Shown here: positions 39,618 through 50,273 of the stretch, piece after piece | How positions within the stretch are numbered: position 1 is the first letter of the stretch | How the letters are laid out: each line of letters begins with the position of its first letter | NCBI RefSeq assembly: GCF_002778275.1 | Contig: NZ_NESG01000007.1 | Span: 186,001-250,000 of the forward strand | Reading direction: 5' to 3' | DNA from: Limnohabitans sp. G3-2 | GTDB lineage: Bacteria > Pseudomonadota > Gammaproteobacteria > Burkholderiales > Burkholderiaceae_C | DNA: 64,000 nucleotides | The notes under the pieces: model-generated | What the model saw: only the letters and a program-made list of their open reading frames with translations | The model's database searches: none | What the model was told of the DNA's origin: nothing | Translations under genes and position numbers: made by a program

Positions 39618-41238
39618 CGTAGAGCGTCTCCACGGTGATGGTCGCCACGCCCTGGTCTTGGGCAAATCGCTCGGTGTTGCGGCGCGCTTTGCCCCGCACA
39701 AAGAACGGGATCTTGCCCAGCTCCTTTTCGGCTTCGGGGCTCCAGGTGGCCTGGTTCGAAGCGGCTTGGGCGGGGGGCGCGACCTTGTGAACGCTGTCGG
39801 TGCTCAGTGTTTCGGTGTGAGCGGGTGCCGCTGTTGGCACAAGCACGGGTGAGGCAACAGGCGCGGCGACGGCAGGCGCCACGTTCTCGGCCGCAGGCCG
39901 CGTGCTGCCCAGGTGCGAGGGCGCAGCCCCGGCGTGGAACTCGAAGTCTTCGCGGAACATGCCAATCAGGTGTTCTTCCAGGCCCATCATCAGCGGGTGC
40001 ACCCAGGTGTCGAACAGCACGTTGGCGCCTTCAAAACCCATTTGCGGCGCGTAGCGGGCCGGAAAGTCCTGCACATGCACCGGGGCCGAAATCACCGCGC
40101 AGGGAATGCCCTGGCGCTTGGCGATGTGGCGCTCCATTTGGGTGCCCAAAATCAGCTCGGGCTGCAGCGCGTTGATCTGGGTTTCGACTTCCAAATAATC
40201 GTCGGTGATCAGGGCTTCGACGCCGTAGCGTTTGGCGCAGTCGCGCACTTCGCGGGCAAATTCGCGGCTGTAAGTGCCCAGACCCACCACCTCGAAACCC
40301 ATCTCTTGGCTGGCGATGCGGGCCGCGGCCACCACGTGCGTGGCGTCGCCAAAAATATAGACCCGCTTGCCGGTCAGGTAGGTCGAGTCGACCGACTTGG
40401 CGTACCAGTGGGCGTGGGCGTTGCTCGGGTCTTGCGCGGGCTGGGGCAGACCGGTCAGGGCGCAGACTTCGGCAATGAAGTCGCGTGTGGCGTGGCTGCC
40501 CAGGGGCACGGTTTGGGTGTGAGGCTGGTCGAACTGGCGCTGCAACCACTGCGCGGCGGCCATGCCAATTTCGGGGTAGAGCACCACGTTGAAGTCGGCC
40601 TCGGCCAGTTTTTGCACATCGGCGACGCTCGCGCTCAAGGGCGCGACCACGGCCACATCGACACCGAGTTGGTTCAGCAGTTGGGTGATTTCTTTGACGT
40701 CGTCGCGGTGGCGAAAGCCCAGGGCGCTGGGGCCCAAGATGTTGCAGGTGGGGCGGGCTTTGGCAGGCTTGTCGGCTGTCTCGGATGCGGCGGCAGGCTT
40801 GTGCACGAGGTGGCGGCACAGTTGGTAAAAGGTCTCGCTCGCGCCCCAGTTTTCCTTGCGCTGGTAAGACGGCAGCTCCAGCGCCACCACGGGGATGCTC
40901 AGCTGCAGGGCTTGGGCCAGACCACCCGGGTCGTCCTGGATCAGCTCGGCGGTGCACGATGAGCCCACCAACATGGCTGCGGGGTTGAAGCGCGCCATGG
41001 CTTGGCGTGCCGCGTCTTTGAAGAGTTCGGCCGTGTCGCCGCCCAGATCACGCGCTTGGAAGGTGGTGTAGGTGACGGGCGGGCGGCGTGGCAGGCGCTC
41101 GATCATGGTGAACAGCAGGTCGGCGTAGGTGTCGCCTTGCGGGGCGTGCAGCACGTAGTGCACGTCCTTCATGGCGGTGGCTACGCGCATCGCGCCCACA
41201 TGGGGCGGTCCTTCGTAAGTCCAGAGCGTCAGTTGCAT
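39592..41238 (-). CDS. bchB: Light-independent protochlorophyllide reductase subunit B
   Basis: A 548-residue NifK-like subunit. D36 (APQGDTYAD), the unusual aspartate ligand of the NB cluster, is kept. The alanine/proline-rich linker around residues 440-490 precedes the small C-terminal helical domain ([19 protein letters not shown]) conserved in BchB/ChlB. It works with BchN and BchL. bchN lies 16 bp upstream. Confidence 0.95.
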
Positions 41239-41254
41239 GGGGTGTTCCTGCGCT

Positions 41255-43035
<1,781 letters not shown>

Positions 43036-43067
43036 GGTGGACCTTGTTGGTGAGAGGGCTTGGAATG

Positions 43068-43096
43068 AATGTAAATCGCACTTCACAGTGTGTCAA
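43068..43096 (-). promoter_or_regulatory. Sigma-70-type promoter for the bchF operon
   Basis: Read on the minus strand: TTGACA (43096-43091), a 17-bp spacer, then TACATT (43073-43068). Each hexamer lies within one of the two PpsR-type operators, so bound PpsR would block polymerase at both elements. The same TTGACA/TACATT pair occurs before crtE. Confidence 0.65.
43070..43087. promoter_or_regulatory. PpsR/CrtJ-type operator, bchF-proximal
   Basis: TGTAAATCGCACTTCACA fits TGT-N12-ACA. It overlaps the bchF -10 box and starts 35 bp from the bchF start codon. Confidence 0.7.
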
Positions 43097-43108
43097 CATA
43101 AATTGACA
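43091..43108. promoter_or_regulatory. PpsR/CrtJ-type operator, bchF-distal
   Basis: TGTCAACATAAATTGACA fits TGT-N12-ACA and is strongly palindromic. It starts 21 bp (two helical turns) from the proximal site, so two dimers would bind the same DNA face. It lies 173 bp before the divergent aerR. Confidence 0.85.
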
Positions 43109-43281
43109 TATATTTAGGATCATAGGGTTTACACTCAACACAAGGCTTCAAAATTCTTGGACACTCAAGACGGTGTTGTGCAGATCCCCCAAGGGGTTTG
43201 TTGAAACCCAACTCTTGCGACGAGCACTCCGACGCCCCGGAGCCTGCCGCTGGTGTCTCTCTTTGATGATCGGTGCTTGTC

Positions 43282-44088
43282 ATGGCGAAATTCAACCTAG
43301 AAAACTCCCAGTCCCCGCCTTCGGTGCAGGGGGTAGTCCATTTGTTGCCTGAGGCGATGCGTCAGGGCACGCCCGTGGGTCCTCGCTTGGTGGGGGGCAC
43401 TTCCTTTGCGGGCAAATCTGCGCTGGATTTGTCGCAAATCCAGATCCTGGCGCAAGCTTGCTTGCAGGGCTTGGATGCGGCGCGGCAGGTGGTGTTTGGT
43501 TGGCAGCGGCAAGGCCAGTCGCTGGAAGACATCTATATGCAGGGCATCACGCCTTGCGCCCGATTGCTGGGAGACTGGTGGTGTGCCGACCGCTTGGACT
43601 TCGCCATGACCACCATCGCGTCCTCCCATTTGCAGCAGCTCTTGCACGACTTCAGCAACGAGTTCTTGCAGGAGTCACCTCAGCAGCGCAAGGGTTGGAG
43701 TCTTCTCTTGCTGACCGAGCCGGGTGCGCAGCACAGCATGGGGTTGTTCATGCTCAGCGAGTTTTTCAAGCGCGCCGGCTGGACCGTGACGGTGGGTGTG
43801 CCCCAAGACGTGCTCGAATTCAAGCGCTTGTTCCAATCCGATTGGTTTGACGCCGTGGGGGTTTCGGTCAGCACCGACCGTCACCTCGACACGCTGAGCC
43901 AGTTGCTGCCGCAGCTGCGCGAGAGCTCAGACAATTTGAAGCTTCGGGTTTTCGTGGGGGGCCCCATGGCCATGACCTGTCCCGAGCGCCTCACAGGCTT
44001 GGCGGCCGAGGTGTTGGCGCACGATGCGCCCGCCACCGTCGCGCACTTGGCGCTGTGCATGCCCGATGTGTCCCCGAAAGAGGCTTGA
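43282..44088 (+). CDS. aerR: Cobalamin-binding PpsR antirepressor (AerR/PpaA family)
   Basis: A 268-residue protein with an N-terminal helical region (residues 45-130, including LLGDWWCADRLDFAMTTIAS) and a C-terminal B12-binding Rossmann fold. The candidate cobalt ligand is H151 in PGAQHSMG, followed by FDAVGVSVSTDRHL and VFVGGPMAM. AerR/PpaA proteins bind PpsR/CrtJ and modulate repression of bch, crt and puc genes in response to light through cobalamin. It diverges from bchF and is followed 122 bp later by ppsR, as in other purple bacteria. An in-frame start 9 bp upstream is possible. Confidence 0.88.
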   Translation: MAKFNLENSQSPPSVQGVVHLLPEAMRQGTPVGPRLVGGTSFAGKSALDLSQIQILAQACLQGLDAARQVVFGWQRQGQSLEDIYMQGITPCARLLGDWWCADRLDFAMTTIASSHLQQLLHDFSNEFLQESPQQRKGWSLLLLTEPGAQHSMGLFMLSEFFKRAGWTVTVGVPQDVLEFKRLFQSDWFDAVGVSVSTDRHLDTLSQLLPQLRESSDNLKLRVFVGGPMAMTCPERLTGLAAEVLAHDAPATVAHLALCMPDVSPKEA

Positions 44089-44210
44089 AATGAGCGCTTG
44101 TACCTGTTTCCCGTCATTCAAAGCCGAAAAGCAATGATTTTTGTGCACAGTTGGGTCTATACTTGTATGACAAATTCAAGTGTCAACTTCCTGATACTCA
44201 AACGCCCTTG

Positions 44211-45608
44211 ATGGACACCATGAAGCTTCCCTCACTCGACCCGTCCACCTTTTCCCAGCTGCTGGGCGTGGTGTCAGACGTCACCTTGGTCATGGACCTC
44301 CAGGGGACCATCGAGGACGTGTCAACCGGGCGAGACACCTTGGCCGCCCTGTCTTGTCAGTCGTGGTTGGGCCGCCGTTGGCTGGACACCGTCACCACCG
44401 AGAGCCGGCCCAAGATTCAAGACATGCTGCAATCTCAGGGCAGCCCTGAGGTCATGCGCTGGCGGCATGTGAACCACATGTCCCCTTTGGGCAACGAAGT
44501 GGCTTTGCAATATGTGGTCTTGCCTCTGGGCGGCGGCAAGCTCTTGGCCATGGGCCGCGACTTGGAGAGCCTGGCCGAGCTGCAGCGCAGGTTGGTGGAA
44601 ACCCAGCAGTCCATGGAGCGCGATTATTTGCGACTGCGCCACATCGAGGCGCGTTACCGTGTCTTGTTTGACACCTCGTCCGAAGCCGTCCTGATGGTGG
44701 ACGCCGCCACACAGCGTGTGCTCGAAGCCAACGTCGGTGCGCAAGCCTTGCTCAAAGATGCCGGCAAACGGCTGGTGGGCCGCGATGTGCGGGAATGCTT
44801 TGAAGGCGACAGCCAAGGCGAGGTGCAGTCCTTGCTGCGCATGGCGCTGGCCACGGGCCGCATCGAAATGTGTTCGGCCCGCGTGGCGGGTTTGCCAACA
44901 GCTTGGACCGTCTCGGCCACGGTGTTTCGCCAAGAGGGTGGCGCGCAGTTTTTGGTGCGCCTGGTCGCCCGCGAAAGCTCGGCGGTGGCGCACCACGAGG
45001 GCGGGTCTTCGGCGGTGCTGAGCGAAGCCATGGAGCGCTTCCCGGATGGTTGGTTGCTCACCGACACCGCGGGCACGGTCAAAAGCGTCAACGAAGAAGG
45101 CATGGCCTTGTTGGGCCTGACCGCCTCTTCTCAGGTGGTGGGGCAAAGTCTGGAGCGCTGGTTCTTGCGGGGCGCGGTGGACTGGGGCGTGCTCAACACC
45201 AGCTTGCGCCAACAGTTGCCGGTGCGCAATTTCGCCACCGAAGTGCGCACTTTGTCGGGCATGACCTTGCCCGTTGAGGTCTCGGCCGTCTACCTCACCC
45301 GGCCCGAGCCGATGTACGCCTTCTTTGTCCGTGACATGGACCGCCGCCTGCAAGGGGGCGCCTCGGTGGCCCAAAGCCAGGCCAACCCCTTTGCCGATTT
45401 GTCGCAGTTGGTCGGCCGTCGCCCGATCAAGGACATCGTGGGCGAAACGGTGGACACGATTGAGCGCATGTGCATCGAATCGGCACTCGAGTTGACCCAC
45501 AACAACCGCGCGTCGGCAGCGGAAATGTTGGGTTTGTCGCGCCAAAGTCTCTACGTCAAACTGCGTCGTTTCGGCATGGTGGCCGAAGCTGAGACAGAAA
45601 ATCTTTGA
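44211..45608 (+). CDS. ppsR: Photosynthesis gene repressor PpsR (CrtJ)
   Basis: A 465-residue regulator with an N-terminal sensory region, two PAS domains (about residues 150-250 and 275-385) separated by a helical linker, and a C-terminal Fis-type helix-turn-helix (RASAAEMLGLSRQSLYVKL). A cysteine at 421 (ERMCIESAL) corresponds to the redox-active HTH cysteine of CrtJ/PpsR. It binds TGT-N12-ACA sites, eleven of which I find in the window. The start is uncertain: ATGs at 44211 and 44220 both lack a clear Shine-Dalgarno. No consensus site precedes it, so autoregulation is not evident. Confidence 0.93.
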   Translation: MDTMKLPSLDPSTFSQLLGVVSDVTLVMDLQGTIEDVSTGRDTLAALSCQSWLGRRWLDTVTTESRPKIQDMLQSQGSPEVMRWRHVNHMSPLGNEVALQYVVLPLGGGKLLAMGRDLESLAELQRRLVETQQSMERDYLRLRHIEARYRVLFDTSSEAVLMVDAATQRVLEANVGAQALLKDAGKRLVGRDVRECFEGDSQGEVQSLLRMALATGRIEMCSARVAGLPTAWTVSATVFRQEGGAQFLVRLVARESSAVAHHEGGSSAVLSEAMERFPDGWLLTDTAGTVKSVNEEGMALLGLTASSQVVGQSLERWFLRGAVDWGVLNTSLRQQLPVRNFATEVRTLSGMTLPVEVSAVYLTRPEPMYAFFVRDMDRRLQGGASVAQSQANPFADLSQLVGRRPIKDIVGETVDTIERMCIESALELTHNNRASAAEMLGLSRQSLYVKLRRFGMVAEAETENL

Positions 45609-45612
45609 AGAC

Positions 45613-45630
45613 CGTCAATTTAAATTGACA
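45613..45630. promoter_or_regulatory. PpsR/CrtJ-type operator (one mismatch), bchG-distal
   Basis: CGTCAATTTAAATTGACA is a near-perfect palindrome that differs from TGT-N12-ACA only in its first base. It begins 5 bp after the ppsR stop. Confidence 0.6.
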
Positions 45631-45635
45631 TTAAG

Positions 45636-45653
45636 TGTCAATCCCAGTTGACA
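45636..45653. promoter_or_regulatory. PpsR/CrtJ-type operator, bchG-proximal
   Basis: TGTCAATCCCAGTTGACA fits TGT-N12-ACA. Its right half is TTGACA, the likely -35, with CACAAT (45670-45675) 16 bp later as a possible -10. Confidence 0.8.
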
Positions 45654-45681
45654 TTTTAATTTCGCTCTTCACAATGGGGGC

Positions 45682-46650
45682 ATGGACACCCCGCCTCTGG
45701 CCCACGCCAACCCCTCTCAGGCCGCTCACGCTGACCCCCGTGCAGCGGCGCTGCGTCGGCCTGAGTTGCGCACCGTGGCCGAATTGCTCAAACCCATCAC
45801 CTGGTTCCCACCCATGTGGGCCTTTGCCTGTGGCGCGGTGGCTTCTGGGCAAGCGCTGAGTTTGCAGTGGGGTTTGCTCCTTTTGGGGCTGGTGCTCACG
45901 GGCCCCCTGGTGTGCGCCAGCAGCCAGGCCGTCAACGACTGGTTTGACCGGCATGTGGACGCCATCAACGAACCCCAGCGCCCCATTCCTTCGGGCCGCA
46001 TGCCCGGCCGCTGGGGATTGGGCATTGCCGTGGCCTGGACTTTGCTGTCGCTGTTGTGGGCCACGCTCATGGGGCCTTGGGGTTTTGCAGCGTGCGCCTT
46101 GGCCATTGCCTTGTCTTGGGCGTACAGCACCCCGCCCGTGCGCCTGAAAAACAATGGCTGGTGGGGCAACGCCGCCTGCGCCCTGAGTTACGAAGGACTG
46201 GCCTGGCTCACCGGCACGGCCGTCATGCTGGGCGGGGCTTGGCCGGGCCCGCATTCGGTGGCGCTGGCGCTGCTCTACAGCGTGGGGGCACACGGCATCA
46301 TGACGCTGAACGATTTCAAGGCCATTGAGGGCGATCGCCAAATGGGTGTGGCCTCGCTGCCGGTGCAGTTGGGCGCGCAGGGCGCCGCCCGCACCGCCTG
46401 CGTGTTCATGGGGGTGCCGCAGCTGGCGGTGGCGGCTTTGCTTGTGAACTGGCAACTGCCATGGCACGCCGCAGCCGTCTTGGCCTTGGCGGTTTTGCAA
46501 GTGCCTTTGATGCGCCAATTTTTACGGCAACCGGTGGAGCGTGCCTTGCATGTGTCGGCCTTCGGCGTGCCGCTCTTTGTCAGCGGCATGATGGTCAGCG
46601 CCTGGGGCCTGCGCCAGTTGTCGGTGTTGCAACACACGGTGGGGACATGA
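45682..46650 (+). CDS. bchG: Bacteriochlorophyll synthase
   Basis: A 322-residue UbiA-family prenyltransferase with about eight helices. The Mg-prenyl-diphosphate motif is NDWFDRHVDAINEPQRPIPS, and GIMTLNDFKAIEGDRQMGV is the second conserved loop. It esterifies bacteriochlorophyllide a with geranylgeranyl or phytyl diphosphate. The ATG lies only 6 bp after the candidate -10 box and its nearest G-run is too close for a Shine-Dalgarno, so the message may be leaderless. The stop overlaps the next gene as ATGA. Confidence 0.94.
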   Translation: MDTPPLAHANPSQAAHADPRAAALRRPELRTVAELLKPITWFPPMWAFACGAVASGQALSLQWGLLLLGLVLTGPLVCASSQAVNDWFDRHVDAINEPQRPIPSGRMPGRWGLGIAVAWTLLSLLWATLMGPWGFAACALAIALSWAYSTPPVRLKNNGWWGNAACALSYEGLAWLTGTAVMLGGAWPGPHSVALALLYSVGAHGIMTLNDFKAIEGDRQMGVASLPVQLGAQGAARTACVFMGVPQLAVAALLVNWQLPWHAAAVLALAVLQVPLMRQFLRQPVERALHVSAFGVPLFVSGMMVSAWGLRQLSVLQHTVGT

Positions 46651-48020
46651 TGCGCACACCCTCAACGACCTCGCCATTTGGCTGGTTTCAGATCATCCGC
46701 TTGGGTCTGATCCAGGCGTGTCTGGGCGCGGTGGTGGTGGTGACCACGTCCACGCTCAACCGCATCATGGTCGTCGAGCTGGCCCTGCCGGCCCTGCTGC
46801 CCGGTTTCTTGGTGGCTTGGCATTACGCCGTGCAAATGGTGCGCCCGCGCATGGGTTTTGGCGCCGACAAGGGGCGCCGCAGCACGCCTTGGATGATGGG
46901 CGGCATGCTGGTGTTGGGCGGGGGCGGCTTCATGGCCGCATGGGCCACGGTGTGGATGGCCTCCGAGCCGTTCTACGGGGCATTGCTGGCCTGGCTGTCC
47001 TTCAGCCTGATTGGTTTGGGTGTGAGCGCGTGTGGCACCTCGCTCTTGGCGCTGATGGCCAAGCGCGTGCCCGACGAGCGCCGCGCGCCTGCGGCCACCA
47101 CGGTGTGGCTGATGATGATCGTGGGCTTTGCCGTCACCGCCGGTGTGGTGGGCAAACTGATCGATCCCTACAGCCCGCAAGTCTTGTTGCAGGTCTCGGC
47201 GAGCTTGAGTGTGGTGACCGCGCTGATCACGGCCGTGTGTCTGTGGGGCCTGGAAAAAGACGCAGATCCGCAGCCCTTGCCCGAGCGCAACGCGGCCAGT
47301 GAGCGCCTGCAAAAGCAAGATTTCAAAGAAGCGTTCAAAGAGGTGTGGGCCGACCCGGCTGCACGCACCTTCACGGTGTTTGTGTTCATGTCCATGCTGG
47401 CCTACAGCGCACAAGATTTGATTTTGGAGCCCTTTGCGGGCGCCGTGCACGGCTTCACGCCGGGACAGACCACACAGCTGTCGGGCTGGCACCACATGGG
47501 CGTGCTGGTCGGCATGCTGGCGGTGGCCGGGGCCGGTTCGCGCTGGGTGGCGGGGCGCTTGGGCTCGGTGCAGGCCTGGATGGTGGGGGGCTGCCTGTTT
47601 TCGGCGCTGGCCACCGTGGGCTTGGTCAGTTCGGCCTTGTCGGCCGCATGGCCGCTCAAGGCCAATGTGGTGTTTTTGGGTGTGGCCAATGGCGCGTTTT
47701 CGATCGCCGCCATCGCCACCATGATGCGCTTGGCCGGGGAGGGCGGCGCGGGCCGCGAAGGCACGCGCATGGGTTTGTGGGGCGCAGCGCAAGCTGCCGC
47801 CTTTGGCTTGGGTGGCTTGCTGGGCACCGCTGCCAGCGACGTGGCCCACGCGCTCTTGGGCGAACAAAGTGCGGCCTATGCGGCCGTGTTTGCCTTGCAA
47901 GGGCTGATGTTCGCCCTGTCGGCGGTGGTGGCCTGGCGTTTGCGCTCACGCGCGGCCGTCCCCCACAGACCGATGCGTTTTGACAGTCCCGTGTTGCTGA
48001 AAGGTGGGTCAAGCTCATGA
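46647..48020 (+). CDS. PucC-family transporter between bchG and bchP
   Basis: A 457-residue twelve-helix BCD-family protein, the third in this window. TTSTLNRIMVVELALPALLP parallels PucC and LhaA. It corresponds to the orf428/bch2-type gene found between bchG and bchP in Rhodobacter. By position it may help in pigment delivery or carotenoid/BChl handling, but the function is not established. It is coupled by ATGA overlaps to both bchG and bchP. Confidence 0.88.
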   Translation: MMRTPSTTSPFGWFQIIRLGLIQACLGAVVVVTTSTLNRIMVVELALPALLPGFLVAWHYAVQMVRPRMGFGADKGRRSTPWMMGGMLVLGGGGFMAAWATVWMASEPFYGALLAWLSFSLIGLGVSACGTSLLALMAKRVPDERRAPAATTVWLMMIVGFAVTAGVVGKLIDPYSPQVLLQVSASLSVVTALITAVCLWGLEKDADPQPLPERNAASERLQKQDFKEAFKEVWADPAARTFTVFVFMSMLAYSAQDLILEPFAGAVHGFTPGQTTQLSGWHHMGVLVGMLAVAGAGSRWVAGRLGSVQAWMVGGCLFSALATVGLVSSALSAAWPLKANVVFLGVANGAFSIAAIATMMRLAGEGGAGREGTRMGLWGAAQAAAFGLGGLLGTAASDVAHALLGEQSAAYAAVFALQGLMFALSAVVAWRLRSRAAVPHRPMRFDSPVLLKGGSSS

Positions 48021-49225
48021 ACCAGACCGATTTTGATTTCGTGGTGGTGGGGGGCGGGCCTTCCGGGGCGACCGCCGCCCACGATTTGGTGCGCCAAGGC
48101 TGGCGCGTGTTGCTGTTGGACCGGCAAGGCCGCACCAAGCCTTGTGGCGGTGCAATCCCGCCACGGCTGATCAAGGACTTTGACATCCCCGACCACCTTT
48201 TGGTGGCCAAGGTGCGCTGCGCCCGCATGATCTCGCCCACCGACAACCAGGTGGACATCCCGATCGACAATGGCTTTGTCGGCATGGTGGACCGCGATGA
48301 GTTCGACGAGTATTTGCGCGAACGCGCTGCGCAATCGGGCGCTGTGCGTCGGCAGGCCATTTTTGACAAATTGGAGCACGACGACAGCGGTCAGCTGTGG
48401 GTGCACTACACCCCGGTGACAGCCAAAGAGCATGCCGCCCTGGCGCACGCCCAACCCGTCAAGGTGTCCACCCGCATGGTGGTAGGGGCGGACGGCGCAC
48501 GTTCGGAAGTCGCTCGACAAGCCATCCCCAATGCGCACAAAACCAAGTATGTGTTCGCCTACCACGAGATCATCGAGTCGCCCGTCGGCCAGCCCGGTTA
48601 TGACGCGGCACGGTGCGACGTGTACTACCAAGGCGAGGTCTCGCCCGACTTTTATGGCTGGGTCTTCCCGCACGGCAAGACCATGAGCGTGGGCATGGGC
48701 AGCGCCGACAAGGGCTATTCGCTGCGCAGCGCCACAGCGCGTTTGCGAGAAATTGCAGGCCTGACCCACGCGCCCACCTTGCGCCGCGAGGGCGCACCCA
48801 TCCCGCTCAAGCCGCTGCCCCAGTGGGACAACGGGCGCGACGTGGTGGTGATCGGCGACGCTGCGGGCGTCGTGGCCCCGTCGTCCGGTGAAGGCATTTA
48901 TTACGCGATGGACTGCGCCCGGCGTGTCTCTCAGGCGGCGCACCAAGCCCTGAAAACCGGCAACAGCGCCTGCTTGAAGCAAGGCCGCAAGAGCTTCATG
49001 AAGCAACACGGCCGGGTGTTCTGGATTTTGGGTGTGATGCAGTACTTCTGGTACCAAAACGACAAACGCCGCGAAAAGTTCGTCAAGATCTGCGAAGACC
49101 GCGATGTGCAGCGCCTGACGTTCGAGTCCTACATGAACAAAGAATTGGCGCGCAAAGACCCGATGGCCCATGTGCGCATTTTCCTCAAAGACATGGCGCA
49201 CCTGCTGGGTTTGGCGCGCACCTGA
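48017..49225 (+). CDS. bchP: Geranylgeranyl-bacteriochlorophyll reductase
   Basis: A 402-residue FAD-dependent reductase. The dinucleotide motif is VVVGGGPSGATAAHDLVRQG; GRTKPCGGAIPPRL and VVVIGDAAGVVAPSSGEGI are family hallmarks. It saturates three double bonds of the geranylgeranyl tail to phytyl. The start overlaps the previous stop as ATGA. Confidence 0.95.
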   Translation: MNQTDFDFVVVGGGPSGATAAHDLVRQGWRVLLLDRQGRTKPCGGAIPPRLIKDFDIPDHLLVAKVRCARMISPTDNQVDIPIDNGFVGMVDRDEFDEYLRERAAQSGAVRRQAIFDKLEHDDSGQLWVHYTPVTAKEHAALAHAQPVKVSTRMVVGADGARSEVARQAIPNAHKTKYVFAYHEIIESPVGQPGYDAARCDVYYQGEVSPDFYGWVFPHGKTMSVGMGSADKGYSLRSATARLREIAGLTHAPTLRREGAPIPLKPLPQWDNGRDVVVIGDAAGVVAPSSGEGIYYAMDCARRVSQAAHQALKTGNSACLKQGRKSFMKQHGRVFWILGVMQYFWYQNDKRREKFVKICEDRDVQRLTFESYMNKELARKDPMAHVRIFLKDMAHLLGLART

Positions 49226-49254
49226 ACAACGGATTGCTGAGCAGGAGTGCGGAC

Positions 49255-49434
49255 ATGCTGCCTTCACTGATGGCCACGATTTTCTTGTTGATGACGGGTT
49301 TGTGCGGGGCCGCCTATTGGTGGTTGGACCGCAAAATGCTGCGGCTGTCCGACACCTTGCGCGACACCTACAAATTGGGCCTGATGATCATTTACGGGCT
49401 GCAAATGGTGCTGCTCTTGATGTTTGCCATCTGA
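49255..49434 (+). CDS. 59-residue two-helix membrane protein between bchP and tspO
   Basis: GGAG Shine-Dalgarno, then a 59-codon frame starting MLPSLMATIFLLMTGLCGAA. Two membrane helices (about 4-24 and 40-58) flank a charged loop WLDRKMLRLSDTLRDTYKLG. It lies 29 bp after bchP and is probably co-transcribed. I do not recognise the family; the position suggests a link to pigment reduction, delivery or to TspO. Confidence 0.65.
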   Translation: MLPSLMATIFLLMTGLCGAAYWWLDRKMLRLSDTLRDTYKLGLMIIYGLQMVLLLMFAI

Positions 49435-49520
49435 GCGTTGAGCTGGGTATGCCTGGCTGAACAGACCTTCTGGAGATGAGGGCACAGGGCCCGTGGCCAA
49501 AGTCTAGGACAATCGCGTGC

Positions 49521-50015
49521 ATGGAAAAAAATGCATGGACCCGACTGGCCTTGGCCTTTGTACTGAGTTACGCCACTGCCGGCATCGGCGGGGCTTTGAC
49601 CGAGTTGGGGCCCTGGTATTTCGCGCTGAAACACCCCTCCTGGAAACCACCGGATGCCGCTTTTGGCGTGGTCTGGACCACCCTCTTCACGCTGTGCGCT
49701 GTGAGCGGTTGGCGGGCGTGGCAGGCGGCGGACACCCCTGCACTGCGCCGCCGCGTTGGCGGCTTGTTCGGTGCCAATGCGCTGCTCAACATCCTGTGGA
49801 GCGCGCTGTATTTCAAGCTGCAACGACCCGACTGGGCCTTGTTTGAGGTGGTTTTTTTGTGGTTGTCCATCCTGGCCTTGATCGTGGGCCTTTGGCGTTT
49901 GTCCCGCGTGGCCAGTGGGCTGCTGCTGCCCTATTTGCTGTGGGTCGGCATTGCCGCCGTGCTCAATTGGGAAACGGTGCAACTCAACAGGCCTTTTCCG
50001 GGGCTGCTGGCGTGA
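49521..50015 (+). CDS. tspO: Tryptophan-rich sensory protein TspO (CrtK)
   Basis: A 164-residue five-helix protein. LTELGPWYFALKHPSWKPPD and LFGANALLNILWSALYFKLQ are diagnostic of the TspO/MBR family. In Rhodobacter, TspO in the outer membrane modulates photosynthesis gene expression by controlling tetrapyrrole export, acting upstream of the PpsR/AppA circuit. A longer frame from 49476 has no family character. Confidence 0.93.
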   Translation: MEKNAWTRLALAFVLSYATAGIGGALTELGPWYFALKHPSWKPPDAAFGVVWTTLFTLCAVSGWRAWQAADTPALRRRVGGLFGANALLNILWSALYFKLQRPDWALFEVVFLWLSILALIVGLWRLSRVASGLLLPYLLWVGIAAVLNWETVQLNRPFPGLLA

Positions 50016-50147
50016 CCGATTCTTGCCCTCAAGGCGCTTGGATTCTCAAAAATTGAACTGAAAATTTTGGGGAAAACATTGAAATCACGCTGAAGAGGGG
50101 TATGGATGTAGGTCTTAGGTGCTCAAACCTAGGGTTTCTCATGCTTG

Positions 50148-50161
50148 TTGACCCAGGTCAA
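50148..50161. promoter_or_regulatory. FNR/CRP-type palindrome before the second AerR-like gene
   Basis: TTGAC-CCAG-GTCAA is a perfect palindrome with the 5-4-5 layout of FNR/Anr boxes (TTGAT-N4-ATCAA), one base per half off consensus. It lies 113 bp before the gene. AT-rich TTTTATAAAG follows at once. An oxygen-responsive regulator could act here; inferred. Confidence 0.4.
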
Positions 50162-50273
50162 AAATTTTATAAAGACCTTGCAGCTGCGGACCGGCACGCT
50201 ATCTCGCTGGCGAATACACGCCCCGGTTTTCACCTTTTGACAGGTTGACACGCTCGTGCTGCAAGGAACGCTC

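Noticed and set aside
44167..44196. TGACA-N8-TGTCA palindrome before ppsR as an autoregulatory PpsR site
   Set aside because: The half-sites are in the reverse order to TGT-N12-ACA, and no TGT-N12-ACA match exists in the 122 bp before ppsR.
46662..47900. 412-codon minus-strand frame opposite the PucC-family gene
   Set aside because: Shadow frame; no Shine-Dalgarno, no hydrophobic or catalytic pattern.
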